Shown here one piece after another: positions 1 through 8,246 of a DNA stretch of 64,000 nt. Under the pieces are notes generated by a model. That model saw nothing but the letters and a program-made list of their open reading frames with translations. It ran no database searches and was not told the origin of the DNA. Position 1 is the first letter of the stretch, and each line of letters begins with the position of its first letter. Source of the DNA: Amnibacterium sp. CER49 (GTDB lineage Bacteria; Actinomycetota; Actinomycetes; Actinomycetales; Microbacteriaceae); assembly GCF_029846255.1 (NCBI RefSeq), contig NZ_JARVWQ010000002.1, positions 1,178,001 to 1,242,000 of the forward strand. Reading direction: 5' to 3'. The position numbers and the translations under genes are program-made.

Positions 1-366
1 GCGCTGCCGGGGGCGCCGGGGGTCGTGCTGCTCGCCGTGGTGTGGGGCGTCGCGCTCGTCGGCATCGGGTTCCGCGTCTTCTGGATCGGCGCGCCCCGCT
101 GGCTCTACGTGCCGATCTACATCGGGCTCGGCTGGGCGGCCGTCATGGACTTCGGTCCGCTGTTCGCGAACGCGGCGCCGATGATGGTGCTGTTCCTCGT
201 CGGCGGCGTGCTCTACACCCTCGGCGCGGTCGCGTACGCCGTGAAGCGGCCGAACCCGTTCCCGGGCCGCTTCGGCTTCCACGAGGTGTTCCACGCCTGC
301 ACGGTGCTCGCGTTCGCCTGCCACTGGGCGGCGACGCTGCTCATCGCGCTGCACCCGGTGCGCTGA
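1..366 (+). CDS. Hemolysin III / TrhA-family membrane protein (C-terminal part)
   Basis: The frame is open from the first base, so the start lies upstream of the window; 121 residues are visible. The segment is very hydrophobic with about four membrane helices. It ends with the conserved histidine pattern HEVFHACTVLAFACHW, which is typical of the hemolysin III (YqfA/TrhA, PAQR-like) family, where such histidines line a putative metal site inside the membrane. Role is inferred from family only; these proteins are linked to membrane homeostasis and, despite the name, rarely to haemolysis. A convergent small membrane gene follows 19 bases downstream. Confidence 0.8.
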   Translation, partial: ALPGAPGVVLLAVVWGVALVGIGFRVFWIGAPRWLYVPIYIGLGWAAVMDFGPLFANAAPMMVLFLVGGVLYTLGAVAYAVKRPNPFPGRFGFHEVFHACTVLAFACHWAATLLIALHPVR

Positions 367-385
367 GCCGGCGGCACCGGGGCGG

Positions 386-598
386 TCAGCCCTGGTCGCG
401 CTGCCGCTCCTCCTCGGCGATGCGCGCCTCGGCCTCGCCGCGGTAGCGGGCGCGGCGGATGCGACGGTTCATGTCGACGATGAGCAGCACGGTCGCGGCG
501 GCGATGACGGCCATGGCGAGGAACCCGACGACGCCGGGCGTGACGACGTCGGCGTTGAACGACGGCGACGGCGACGGGGTGGGGGCGGCGAGCAGCAT
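386..598 (-). CDS. Small single-pass membrane protein, unknown function
   Basis: 70 residues: a proline/serine-rich N-terminus, one membrane helix at about residues 22-43, then an arginine/glutamate-rich cytoplasmic tail (RRIRRARYRGEAEARIAEEE) likely to be helical. The ATG has AGGAG about 8 bases upstream. Small proteins of this shape often lie between the hemolysin III gene and the DUF4307 gene in actinobacteria. No function can be assigned from sequence. It is divergent from the DUF4307 gene, with 74 bases between their starts. Confidence 0.6.
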   Translation of the reverse strand: MLLAAPTPSPSPSFNADVVTPGVVGFLAMAVIAAATVLLIVDMNRRIRRARYRGEAEARIAEEERQRDQG

Positions 599-672
599 GC
601 GGCGCGCCTCCTGCCCTCGAGAACGCCCGTACCATCGGGCAGCGCCGACTCTAGCCGAGCGGGAGGAGGGTC

Positions 673-1077
673 ATGACGGGTTCCGCCGTGCGCCTCGACG
701 ACCGGTACGGCCGGGCACCGCGGCAGCGCCGGCGCGCGCTGCTGCCCGCCACGATCGTGGTCGGCGTGCTGCTCGTCGCGGCCGCCGCCTGGGCGGTCTG
801 GACGGGCGTGGGCGGTGCGGGCGCCTCCACCGCGCTCTCGACCACCGGCTACACGATCCAGGGCGACCGCTCCGTGACGATCGGCTGGGTCGTCACGGGC
901 GACGCCTCGCACGCCCTCGTCTGCGCCATCGAGGCCCAGGACGACAGCGGCTCGGTCCTCGGCCTCAAGGAGGTCGAGGTGCCAGTCACGGGCCGCGAGG
1001 ACCGGTCCGGGACGACCACCGTGCTCGTGACGCGGAAGCCCACGACCGGCTTGATCGAGTCCTGCAGGCGCGCCTAA
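673..1077 (+). CDS. DUF4307 family membrane-anchored protein
   Basis: 134 residues. A basic N-terminus (about residues 1-20) is followed by one membrane helix (about 22-44) and an extracytoplasmic beta-rich domain with paired cysteines (one in the SHALVC stretch and one in the C-terminal ESCRRA). This is the architecture of DUF4307, a family found next to mca/greA in many actinobacteria, consistent with greA directly downstream. The start is supported by GGGAGGAGGG just before the ATG. Function is unknown. Confidence 0.75.
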   Translation: MTGSAVRLDDRYGRAPRQRRRALLPATIVVGVLLVAAAAWAVWTGVGGAGASTALSTTGYTIQGDRSVTIGWVVTGDASHALVCAIEAQDDSGSVLGLKEVEVPVTGREDRSGTTTVLVTRKPTTGLIESCRRA

Positions 1078-1085
1078 CATCGCTT

Positions 1086-1108
1086 ACCCGCTGCGCGGGT
1101 GCACCCGC
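1086..1108 (+). promoter_or_regulatory. Two mutually exclusive hairpins before greA
   Basis: ACCCGC-TGC-GCGGGT (1086-1100) can pair as a hairpin, or the same GCGGGT arm can pair with the following ACCCGC (1095-1108). The structure lies 9 bases after the DUF4307 stop and about 90 bases before greA. It could end the upstream transcript or modulate read-through into greA. No T-run follows, so this is weak. Confidence 0.25.
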
Positions 1109-1199
1109 GGGCCGCTTCGAGTGGAGTCCACCACCGGCCCGCCGTCCGCCCTCAGCGGGAGGCCGACCGTCGGCCCTTCCCGATACCGGAGAGATCGTC

Positions 1200-1688
1200 A
1201 TGTCACAGGAAAGCGCCGTCACCTGGCTCACCCAGGAGGCCTTCGACCGCCTCTCGGCCGAGCTCGAGGAGCTGTCGGGCCCCGGCCGCACCGAGATCGC
1301 GAAGCGCATCGAGCAGGCCCGCGAGGAGGGCGACCTCCGCGAGAACGGCGGCTACCACGCGGCCAAGGAGGAGCAGGGCAAGATCGAGGCCCGCATCCGC
1401 CAGCTCACCCAGCTGCTGCGCACCGCCGAGGTGGGCGCCGCGCAGCCGAGCGACGGCCACGTCGCGCCGGGCACGGTCGTGACGGCGAGCATCGCGGGCA
1501 ACGAGACCCGCTTCCTGCTCGGCAACCGCGAGATCGCGGGCGACTCCGATCTCGACGTCTACAGCGAGCAGAGCCCGCTCGGCCACGCCATCAACGGCGC
1601 GGCCGTCGGCGACACCGTCACCTACCAGGCCCCGAACGGCCGCGCCATCGAGGTGCGCATCGAGAAGGTCGAGCCCTACGAGGCCTGA
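1200..1688 (+). CDS. greA: Transcription elongation factor GreA
   Basis: 162 residues, the normal GreA length. The N-terminal half is an antiparallel coiled coil (about residues 1-75) with the GreA signature EEGDLRENGGYHAAKEEQ; its acidic tip residues (D and E of DLRE) reach into the RNA polymerase secondary channel and stimulate cleavage of backtracked RNA. The C-terminal half is the FKBP-like domain that docks on polymerase. The ATG at 1200 is preceded by GGAGAG at a good distance, and earlier in-frame starts would add an unrelated proline/arginine-rich stretch. It converges on ilvA. Confidence 0.95.
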   Translation: MSQESAVTWLTQEAFDRLSAELEELSGPGRTEIAKRIEQAREEGDLRENGGYHAAKEEQGKIEARIRQLTQLLRTAEVGAAQPSDGHVAPGTVVTASIAGNETRFLLGNREIAGDSDLDVYSEQSPLGHAINGAAVGDTVTYQAPNGRAIEVRIEKVEPYEA

Positions 1689-1728
1689 CGCCCGCGCCGG
1701 CACGCCCTTCGGCCCGGGGCGCCGATGA

Positions 1729-1808
1729 CCGCGTGTAGGTACTTCGCCCTGGTGTAGGTACCGCGGTCGCGTGTCGCACCTACGCGAGAGCGGATCACCT
1801 ACACGCGG
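1729..1808. repeat. 80-bp dyad array of four GTAGGT/ACCTAC boxes between greA and ilvA
   Basis: The outer arms CCGCGTGTAGGT (1729-1740) and ACCTACACGCGG (1797-1808) are perfect 12-base inverted repeats. An inner pair, GTAGGT (1754-1759) and ACCTAC (1778-1783), has exactly the same centre. The boxes are spaced 19 bases on each side (1735 to 1754; 1778 to 1797). It fills most of the gap between two convergent genes. It may be a bidirectional terminator/cruciform, a small repeat element or a protein-binding array. Confidence 0.7.
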
Positions 1809-1827
1809 TATTCGGCCGGGCGCGGGC

Positions 1828-3117
1828 TCAGACCACCTGCGGGGCGTAGCCCGCCTCGCGGAGGCGCTCGAGCACGCGGTCGCGGTGCTCCGCGCCGCGC
1901 GTCTCGACGCTGATGTCGATCAGCACCTCGCTGATCTGGAGGCCCGTGCCGCGGCGCGTGTGCAGCACCTCGACGACGTTCGCGTTCGCCTCGGCGATGA
2001 GCGCGGAGATGAGGGCGAGCTGGCCCGGCCGGTCCGGCAGCCCGATGCGCAGCGTGAGGTAGCGGTCGGAGGCCACGAGGCCGCGGCTGATCACCCGCTC
2101 CATCATGAGCGGGTCGATGTTGCCGCCCGAGAGCAGCACCACCGTGGGCCCGACGGCCTCGAAGCGGTGCGCGAGCAGGGCCGCGACGCCCACGGCGCCC
2201 GCCGGCTCGACGACGAGCTTCGCCCGCTCGAGCAGCACGAGCAAGGCGCTCGCCGTCTCGTCGTCGGTGACGGTGACGACCTCGTCGACGAGCTCCGAGA
2301 TCACGCCGAGCGTGAGCCGGCCGGGCGTCGCGACGGCGATGCCGTCGGCGATCGTGGGCGCCGGCGTGATGGTGACGGGCTCGCGCGCGGCGATCGACGC
2401 CGGGAACGGCGCGACGCCCGCCGCCTGCACGCCGACGACGCGCACCGGGTGGTCCGCCGCCTGCCTGATCGCCGCCGCGATGCCGGCGAGCAGCCCGCCG
2501 CCGCCCGTCGGCACGACGACGGTGCCGACGTCCGGCACCGCGGCGAGGATCTCGAGGCCGAGCGTGCCCTGGCCCGCCATCACGTCGACGTGGTCGAAGG
2601 GCGGCACGAGCACCGCGCCGGTGCGCTCCGCGAACTCGGCCGCGGCTCGCAGCGACTCGTCGACCGTGTGCCCGACGAGCTCGACCCGCGCCCCGTAGCC
2701 GCGGGTGGCCTGCAGCTTCGGCAGCGCGACGCCGATCGGCGTGAAGATCGTCGCCGCGATGCCGAGCTCCCGCGCCGCGAGCGCGACGCCCTGCGCGTGG
2801 TTGCCGGCGGATGCGGCGACGACGCCGCGCGCCCGCTCCTCGGGGCTGAGCCGCGACAGCCGGTAGGCGGCGCCGCGGATCTTGAACGAGCCGGTGCGCT
2901 GCAGGTTCTCGCACTTCAGGTGCACGGGGACGCCTGCGACCTCGGAGAGGTACCGCGACGACTCCATGGGTGTCGGCTCGGCGATCCCGGCGAGCACCGC
3001 CGCGGCGTCGCGGATGCGCTCGATCGACGGCGCGGGCGAGCCGGTGGCCGGTGGGGCGAGGGTCGCGGCAGCCGCCTCGGGCGTCTCCGCGAGCACGGCG
3101 TCGGTCGAGTCACGCAA
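1828..3117 (-). CDS. ilvA: Threonine ammonia-lyase (threonine dehydratase)
   Basis: 429 residues from a TTG start. The PLP-enzyme fold (beta family) occupies about residues 30-330: the Schiff-base lysine is K79 in SFKIRGA, the substrate loop SAGNHAQG is at 103-110, and a glycine-rich phosphate loop GGGGL is near 205. A single ACT-like regulatory domain follows from about 350. The enzyme converts threonine to 2-oxobutanoate for isoleucine synthesis, and single-ACT forms are usually regulated by amino acids. The TTG overlaps the end of the upstream small ORF by 8 bases and has GGAGGA 11 bases before it, so translation is probably coupled. A GTG a few codons in is an alternative start. Confidence 0.9.
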   Translation of the reverse strand: MRDSTDAVLAETPEAAAATLAPPATGSPAPSIERIRDAAAVLAGIAEPTPMESSRYLSEVAGVPVHLKCENLQRTGSFKIRGAAYRLSRLSPEERARGVVAASAGNHAQGVALAARELGIAATIFTPIGVALPKLQATRGYGARVELVGHTVDESLRAAAEFAERTGAVLVPPFDHVDVMAGQGTLGLEILAAVPDVGTVVVPTGGGGLLAGIAAAIRQAADHPVRVVGVQAAGVAPFPASIAAREPVTITPAPTIADGIAVATPGRLTLGVISELVDEVVTVTDDETASALLVLLERAKLVVEPAGAVGVAALLAHRFEAVGPTVVLLSGGNIDPLMMERVISRGLVASDRYLTLRIGLPDRPGQLALISALIAEANANVVEVLHTRRGTGLQISEVLIDISVETRGAEHRDRVLERLREAGYAPQVV

Positions 3118-3343
3118 CGGTCTTCACGTCCTCCGGTCGCGGGTCGTCGTTCCGCCGGCGGCGGTCCCTGGGGTCGTCCGGCTCCTCCGGCAGGTCGATG
3201 ACCGCGAGGCTGCGCCACGACCATGCGCCGGCGACGCGCAGGCCGAGCGGGATCGCCGCGAGCGCCTCGTCGGTGCGCCGCGCCGTCGCCGCAGGAGGCG
3301 GGGCCGCCTCGACGGGCGGCGGCTCGGGCGGGCGGGCGGCCAT
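3110..3343 (-). pseudogene. Small ORF resembling the N-terminus of an AI-2E family transporter (remnant)
   Basis: 77 residues. The middle stretch GLRVAGAWSWRSLAVI resembles the conserved cytoplasmic lead-in just before the first membrane helix of actinobacterial AI-2E (PerM-like) transporters. Instead of membrane helices it continues with a charged tail (DLPEEPDDPRDRRRR). A TAGACT box ends 7 bases before the ATG, as in a leaderless promoter, and ilvA overlaps the stop. It may now serve as the translated leader for ilvA. The AI-2E link is my recognition of a short motif and is not certain. Confidence 0.45.
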
Positions 3344-3350
3344 CTCAGGA

Positions 3351-3356
3351 AGTCTA
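3351..3356 (-). promoter_or_regulatory. -10 box (TAGACT) for the small ORF-ilvA unit
   Basis: TAGACT on the minus strand ends 7 bases before the ATG at 3343, the spacing expected when the first transcribed base is the start codon. No strong -35 is visible. Confidence 0.45.
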
Positions 3357-3387
3357 CGGAGCGGCCGTTCATCGGGGGCGGTCCCGT

Positions 3388-3393
3388 TAGCGT
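3388..3393 (+). promoter_or_regulatory. -10 box (TAGCGT) for the YcaQ-like gene
   Basis: TAGCGT ends 7 bases before the GTG at 3401. This placement is why GTG 3401 was chosen over the ATG at 3413. Confidence 0.45.
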
Positions 3394-3400
3394 TCGATGC

Positions 3401-4597
3401 GTGGTCGAGACGATGTCGCTGCGTGAGGCGCGCCGCGTCGCGCTCGCCGCGCAGGGCTTCGGCGGGGCGAAGCCGCCGACGCGTGGTCCGGCGCGCATCG
3501 CCGCCGTGCTGGAACGTCTGCGGCTGCTGCAGATCGACTCGGTGAACGTGTTCGAGCGCAGCCACTACCTGCCGATGCTCGCGAGGATCGGCCCGTACGA
3601 CCGTGCGCTGCTCGACCGGCTCGTGCTGCAGCCGGGGACGCCGTACGTCGAGTACTGGGCCCACGAGGCCGCGTTCGTGCCGAAGACCGACCTCGGCCTG
3701 TTCGCGTTCCGCCGCCGCTTCTACGCGCACCGCTACGCGGAGCGGCTCGAGGCGCATCGCGGGCTCGCCGACCTGCTGCTCGCCGAGCTCGCCAGTCGCG
3801 GCCCGCTCGCCGCGAGCGAGATCGAGCACTCCGCGAACGTGCGGAGCGGCCCATGGTGGGGCTGGTCCGACGTGAAGCGCACCCTCGAGCTGCTCTTCGC
3901 GCAGGGCACGGTCGTCACCGCCGGGCGCCGCGGCTTCGAGCGCCGCTACGCGCTGCCGGAGCAGGTCCTCGAGGAGCCGATGGTGGACGTGCCCGAGCGC
4001 GACGCCGTCCGCGAGCTCGTCCGCCGCGCCGCGGTGGCGCACGGCGTCGCGGCGCTGCCCGACCTCGCCGACTACTACCGGCTGCGCATCGACCAGGCGG
4101 CGACCGCCGCCCGCGAGCTCGAGGACGCCGGCGAGCTCGTCCCGGTGCAGGTCGAGGGCTGGCGGCGCGGAGCGGGCCCGATGCCCGCCTGGCGCGCCGC
4201 CTCCGCCCTGCCCCCGGTGCGGATGAGGGCCGCGGCGCTGCTCAGCCCGTTCGACCCGGTCGTCTGGCAGCGGGACCGCATCGAGCGGCTCTTCGGCTTC
4301 CACTACCGGATCTCGATCTACACGCCCGCGGCGGAGCGGGTGCACGGCTACTACGTGCTGCCCGCCCTCGTCGGCGACCGGCTCGCCGGCCGCATCGACC
4401 TGAAGGCCGACCGGAAGGCGGGCGTGCTGCTCGTGCAGGCCGCCTGGATCGAGCCCGGCGCGAAGGGCGGTCCCGGCGCCGTCGCCGAGCGCCTCGCGCC
4501 GGTCGTCCGCGACGCCGCCCGCTGGCAGGGCCTCGACGCGATCGCGGTCGCGGAGCGCGGCGACCTCGCGGCGGAGCTCGCCGCCGCGCTGGGCTAG
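3401..4597 (+). CDS. YcaQ/AlkZ-like winged-helix DNA glycosylase (crosslink repair family)
   Basis: 398 residues, typical for the family formerly called DUF1006. Near the N-terminus LLQIDSVNVF contains the Q-hydrophobic-D motif (Q44, D46), the catalytic motif of YcaQ (AlkX)-type glycosylases that unhook interstrand crosslinks and remove bulky N-alkyl purines. Later blocks (YVEYWAHEAAFVP; LLSPFDPVVWQRDR) are also family hallmarks. The GTG start sits 7 bases after a TAGCGT box; ATG 3413 is an alternative. The stop shares CTAG with the convergent GT9 gene. Substrate is inferred from the family. Confidence 0.85.
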   Translation: MVETMSLREARRVALAAQGFGGAKPPTRGPARIAAVLERLRLLQIDSVNVFERSHYLPMLARIGPYDRALLDRLVLQPGTPYVEYWAHEAAFVPKTDLGLFAFRRRFYAHRYAERLEAHRGLADLLLAELASRGPLAASEIEHSANVRSGPWWGWSDVKRTLELLFAQGTVVTAGRRGFERRYALPEQVLEEPMVDVPERDAVRELVRRAAVAHGVAALPDLADYYRLRIDQAATAARELEDAGELVPVQVEGWRRGAGPMPAWRAASALPPVRMRAAALLSPFDPVVWQRDRIERLFGFHYRISIYTPAAERVHGYYVLPALVGDRLAGRIDLKADRKAGVLLVQAAWIEPGAKGGPGAVAERLAPVVRDAARWQGLDAIAVAERGDLAAELAAALG

Positions 4598-5565
4598 GGG
4601 CGCCGCTCGCCCACGGGCAGCCGCGCGATCGCGGCGAGCACCTCGTCGACCGTCACGGCGAGCAGCGCCGGATCGGGCTCGGCGCCGAAGGTGTCGCCGA
4701 CCCGCAGCTCCGCGTGGGTGAGCACGAGGTGCGGGCCGGAGGCGGGCGGCCCCCACTCCTCGGGCGGCGCGGGCCCGAAGATCACGACGGACGGGATGCG
4801 GTACGCCGAGGCGAGGTGGGCGGCGCCGGTGTCGGCGGTGACGACGAGCGAGGCGCTCGCGACGAGCCCGGCGAAGCCGTCGAGCGTCAGGCGGCCCGCG
4901 AGCACGTCGCTCTCCGGGAACCCGCCCGCGTCGGCGACCGCGAGCGCCCGCTCGCGCTCGGTCGCGCTGCCGGAGAAGACGACCTCGCGGCCCTCGTCGG
5001 CGAGGCGGCGCGCCACCGCGGCGAAGCGCTCGACCGGCCACTGCCGGGAGCCGTAGAAGGCGCCGACGTGCACGACGGCCGCACCGGGCGCGGGACTCGG
5101 CTCGGCCGGCACGTCGATCGCGACGTCGTCGGGATCGCCGGGCATCCCGAACGCGCCGGTCAGCCGCACCCAGCGCTCCCGCTCGAGGATGCCGTCGAGC
5201 CACGGCAGGCCCGGCTCGCCGGGCCGGGCGTGCTGGATCGTCCGCCGCGCGCCGAGCGCGTCGACGATGCCGCGCGACTCCGGCCCGTTGCCGTGCAGGT
5301 TCGCCGCGACATCGACCTCGCCGGGCGCGAACGGCAGCAGCGCATCGAGGCCCTTCGCGGGAACGAGGCCGTCGACGCCGGGGACGAGGCGCACCAGCGG
5401 CTCGAGCCACGCCGACGTCGCGAGCAGCAGCCGGTGCTCGGGCAGCCCGCGGCGGAGGGCCTTCAGCGCAGGCACCGCGACGAGCAGGTCACCGAGCTTC
5501 AGGGCTCGCAGCGCGACTGCGACAGGCCGGTCGTCGGGCGCAGCGAACCCCTGGTCGTCGGCCAT
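4594..5565 (-). CDS. GT9 family heptosyltransferase-like glycosyltransferase
   Basis: 323 residues from the ATG at 5565, which has GGAAGGAG 8 bases upstream; the longer frame upstream is probably not translated. The N-terminal Rossmann half opens with ALRALKLGDLLVAVPALKAL, the GT9 start pattern. The C-terminal half has the donor-site signature VVTADTGAAHLASAYRIP followed by VIFGPAPPEEWGP. GT9 enzymes of the WaaC/WaaF type move ADP-heptose onto glycans. Divergent from gmhB, so part of the heptose locus. The acceptor here is unknown, probably a cell-wall or extracellular glycan. Confidence 0.85.
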   Translation of the reverse strand: MADDQGFAAPDDRPVAVALRALKLGDLLVAVPALKALRRGLPEHRLLLATSAWLEPLVRLVPGVDGLVPAKGLDALLPFAPGEVDVAANLHGNGPESRGIVDALGARRTIQHARPGEPGLPWLDGILERERWVRLTGAFGMPGDPDDVAIDVPAEPSPAPGAAVVHVGAFYGSRQWPVERFAAVARRLADEGREVVFSGSATERERALAVADAGGFPESDVLAGRLTLDGFAGLVASASLVVTADTGAAHLASAYRIPSVVIFGPAPPEEWGPPASGPHLVLTHAELRVGDTFGAEPDPALLAVTVDEVLAAIARLPVGERRP

Positions 5566-5629
5566 GTCCCCGCTCCTTCCACCCGGGCTTCTCGCGGCGG
5601 ATCCCAAGGTTCCGTGACGCCCATTCAAC

Positions 5630-5635
5630 TAATCA
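5630..5635 (+). promoter_or_regulatory. -10 box (TAATCA) for the gmhB operon
   Basis: TAATCA, unusually AT-rich for this region, ends 6 bases before the gmhB ATG. No Shine-Dalgarno precedes that ATG, so a leaderless transcript is likely for the six-gene operon. Confidence 0.45.
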
Positions 5636-5641
5636 TGAGTC

Positions 5642-6187
5642 ATGGAACTTGCGACGAACTCCCAGGGAGCACCGTCCGCAGTCCTGTTCGACCGCGACGG
5701 GACGCTCGTCGTCGACGTCCCCTACAACGGCGATCCCGACCGCGTCGAAGCGATGCCGGGCGCCATCGAGGCGGTGCGTCGCGTGCGCGCCGCCGGCCTG
5801 CCGACCGCCGTGGTGACGAACCAGTCGGGCATCGCCCGCGGCATCGTCACCCCCGAGCAGGTGCGCGCGGTGAACGCCCGCGTCGACGAGCTCTTCGGCG
5901 CCTTCGACGCCTGGTGCGTGTGCCCGCACGGCCCGGACGACGGCTGCGGCTGCCGCAAGCCCGGCCCGGGCCTCGTGCTCGACGCCGCCTCCCGGCTCGG
6001 CGTCGATCCCGCCGACACCGTCGTGATCGGCGACATCGGCGCCGACATGGGCGCGGCCGCCGCGGCGGGCGCCCGATCGGTGCTCGTGCCCACCCCGGTC
6101 ACCCGGAAGGAGGAGGTCGCCGCCGCCCCCCGTGTCGCCCGCGACCTCGGCGAGGCCGTCGACCTCGCCCTGGGGCCCGCCCGGTGA
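5642..6187 (+). CDS. gmhB: D-glycero-D-manno-heptose 1,7-bisphosphate 7-phosphatase
   Basis: 181 residues, HAD superfamily class IIIA. The nucleophile motif is LFDRDGT (D17, general acid D19), threonine-loop motif VVTNQSG is at 58-64, and the last acidic motif GDIGADM has D131 and D135. The zinc loop CVCPHGPDDGCGC supplies C94, H96, C102 and C104, the arrangement that defines GmhB. It removes the C7 phosphate of heptose bisphosphate, between the two HldE activities. First gene of an operon in which each next gene overlaps by four bases. Histidinol phosphatases share the fold, but there are no his genes here. Confidence 0.9.
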   Translation: MELATNSQGAPSAVLFDRDGTLVVDVPYNGDPDRVEAMPGAIEAVRRVRAAGLPTAVVTNQSGIARGIVTPEQVRAVNARVDELFGAFDAWCVCPHGPDDGCGCRKPGPGLVLDAASRLGVDPADTVVIGDIGADMGAAAAAGARSVLVPTPVTRKEEVAAAPRVARDLGEAVDLALGPAR

Positions 6188-7239
6188 CCCGCCGCGTCCT
6201 CGTCGCCCGGCTCGACAGCATGGGCGACGTGCTCGTCAGCGGCCCCGCGGTGCGCGCGATCGCGGCGCGCGCCGAGGTCGTGCTGCTCGCGGGCCCGCAG
6301 GGCGCCCGGGCGGCCGAGCTGCTGCCCGGCGTCACCCGCGTGCGCACGTTCCTCGCTCCCTGGATCGCGGGCGGCGACCGCCCGGTCGACGCCGCGCTGC
6401 AGGCGGAGCTGGCCGCGATCGTGGCCGAGGAGCGGCCGGACGAGGCCGTTCTCCTCACCTCGTTCCACCAGTCCCCGCTGCCGCTCGCGCTGCTGCTCCG
6501 GCTCGCCGGCGTCCCCCGCATCAGCGGTGCGTCGGTCGACGCCGCCGGCGGCCTGCTCGACGTGCGCCTGATCCCCGGGGAGACGCTGCCCGAGGACCTG
6601 CCCGAGCCGGTCCGGGCCCTGCGGATCGCCGAGGCGGCCGGCTTCGCCCTCCCCGACGGCGACGACGGCGGGCTCGCGGTGGACCTGGGCGCAGCGCGGC
6701 CGGACGCCGCCCCCAGGGGCCGCTACCTCGTCGTGCACCCGGGTGCGGCCGTGCCCGCCCGCGCCTACCCCGGTCCGTCGTCCGCGCGGGTGGTCGAGCT
6801 GCTCGCCGAACGCGGTCACACGGTCGTCGTCACCGGCGCGCCCGCCGAGCGCCCCCTCACCGCCGAGGTCGCCGGATCGGCCGGCCTCGACCTCGGCGGC
6901 GCGCTCGGCCTGGCCGACCTCGCGGCGCTCCTCCGCGACGCCGACGCCCTCATCAGCGGCAACACCGGACCGGCTCACCTCGCGGCCGCCGTCCGCACGC
7001 CGGTCGTCAGCCTCTTCGCCCCGGTCGTCCCCGCGATCCGCTGGGCGCCCTACGGCGTGCCGGTCGCGCTGCTCGGCGACCAGGACGCGCCCTGCGCCGG
7101 CACCCGCGCCCGCGTCTGCCCCGTGCCCGGGCACCCGTGCCTCGCCGGCGTCGCGCCCGAGGAGGTCGTGGCCGCCGCCGAGCGGCTCGTCGCCCAGGGG
7201 GCCGGCCCGGTCCGGCCCGGTGCGGGGGTGACGGCATGA
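6184..7239 (+). CDS. GT9 family heptosyltransferase-like glycosyltransferase
   Basis: 351 residues from a GTG overlapping the gmhB stop (GTGA). The GT9 opening [23 protein letters not shown] is followed by an alpha/beta half. The C-terminal donor-binding signature is [16 protein letters not shown] and then [16 protein letters not shown]. Two late cysteine-rich stretches ([18 protein letters not shown]) resemble the short Cys cluster seen in many actinobacterial GT9 proteins. Probable ADP-heptose transferase given its coupling to gmhB, gmhA and hldE. Acceptor unknown. Confidence 0.85.
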   Translation: MTRRVLVARLDSMGDVLVSGPAVRAIAARAEVVLLAGPQGARAAELLPGVTRVRTFLAPWIAGGDRPVDAALQAELAAIVAEERPDEAVLLTSFHQSPLPLALLLRLAGVPRISGASVDAAGGLLDVRLIPGETLPEDLPEPVRALRIAEAAGFALPDGDDGGLAVDLGAARPDAAPRGRYLVVHPGAAVPARAYPGPSSARVVELLAERGHTVVVTGAPAERPLTAEVAGSAGLDLGGALGLADLAALLRDADALISGNTGPAHLAAAVRTPVVSLFAPVVPAIRWAPYGVPVALLGDQDAPCAGTRARVCPVPGHPCLAGVAPEEVVAAAERLVAQGAGPVRPGAGVTA

Positions 7240-8246
7240 GGGTCCTGCTCTGGCACGTCCACGGCGGCTGGACCGACGCGTTCGTCCGCGGCGACCACGA
7301 GTACCTGCTGCCCACCACCCCGGAGCGCGACGGCTGGGGGCTCGGCCGCGGCGGGCGCGACTGGCCGAACGCGGTCGAGATCGCTCCGGAGCGGCTCGCC
7401 GACTCCGGGGTCGACGTGGTCGTGCTGCAGCGCCCGCAGGAGATCGACGAGGCGGAGCGGCTGCTCGGCCGGCGGCCCGGGCGCGACGTGCCCGCCGTGT
7501 TCCTCGAGCACAACACGCCGAAGGGCGGCGCGGTGCCGAACGAGCTGCACCCCCTGGCCGACCAGCGCGCGATCCCGGTCGTGCACGTCACCCACATGAA
7601 CGCCCTGCTCTGGGACTCGGGTTCCGCCCCGACCACGGTGATCGAGCACGGCATCGTCGACCCGGGCGCCCGCTACACGGGTGCGCTGCCGCGGCTCGGC
7701 GCCGTGATCAACGAGCCGGTCCGCCGCGGGCGCGTCACCGGCACCGACCTGCTCCCCCGCTTCGCGGCCCTCGCGCCCGTCGACGTGTTCGGGATGGGGA
7801 CCGAGCTGCTGGGCGGCGCGTTCGGCGAGGAGCGGCCCGACATCAGCGGCCTCGGCGACGTGAAGCCCGCGGCGATGCACGACGCGCTCGCCGCCCGGCG
7901 GCTCTACCTGCACCCGATGCGCTGGACCTCGCTCGGCCTCTCGCTGCTCGAGGCGATGCATCTCGCGATGCCCGTCGTCGTGCTCGGCGCGACCGAGGCG
8001 TTCCGCGCGGTGCCGCCCGAGGCCGGCGCGGTCTCGAGCGACGTGACGGAGCTCGAGTCGGCGGTCCGCCGGCTCCTCGACGACCCCGACGAGGCGGCCC
8101 GCCGCGGCCGCGTCGCCCGGGAGGCCGCGCTCGCGCGGTACGGCCTCGCCCGGTTCCTCGCGGACTGGGACGAGGTGCTCGGGAACGCCGCCGCCGCGCA
8201 CCGCGGCACAAGGCGCGCACTCGCTGGAGAAGGAAGGCGCCCGTGA
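7236..8246 (+). CDS. GT4-like glycosyltransferase
   Basis: 336 residues, ATG overlapping the previous stop (ATGA). The N-terminal half includes [15 protein letters not shown] and [14 protein letters not shown]. The C-terminal half has a GT-B donor site: [27 protein letters not shown], where the E of [10 protein letters not shown] is the usual nucleotide-sugar binding glutamate. No signal peptide or membrane segment. It sits between a GT9 and another GT4 gene in the heptose operon, so it probably builds the same glycan. Donor and acceptor are not predictable. Confidence 0.75.
   Translation: MRVLLWHVHGGWTDAFVRGDHEYLLPTTPERDGWGLGRGGRDWPNAVEIAPERLADSGVDVVVLQRPQEIDEAERLLGRRPGRDVPAVFLEHNTPKGGAVPNELHPLADQRAIPVVHVTHMNALLWDSGSAPTTVIEHGIVDPGARYTGALPRLGAVINEPVRRGRVTGTDLLPRFAALAPVDVFGMGTELLGGAFGEERPDISGLGDVKPAAMHDALAARRLYLHPMRWTSLGLSLLEAMHLAMPVVVLGATEAFRAVPPEAGAVSSDVTELESAVRRLLDDPDEAARRGRVAREAALARYGLARFLADWDEVLGNAAAAHRGTRRALAGEGRRP

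Noticed and set aside
3110-5410. Long open frame of 766 residues on the minus strand crossing the YcaQ-like and GT9 genes
   Set aside because: High GC leaves few stops. The frame is rich in Arg/Pro/Ala, and apart from its C-terminal 77 residues (reported separately) it shadows the real genes.
3853-7239. Open frame of over 1100 residues on the plus strand before the GT9 gene at 6184
   Set aside because: Only the last 351 residues form a recognisable protein; the rest overlaps the YcaQ-like, GT9 and GmhB genes in other frames.
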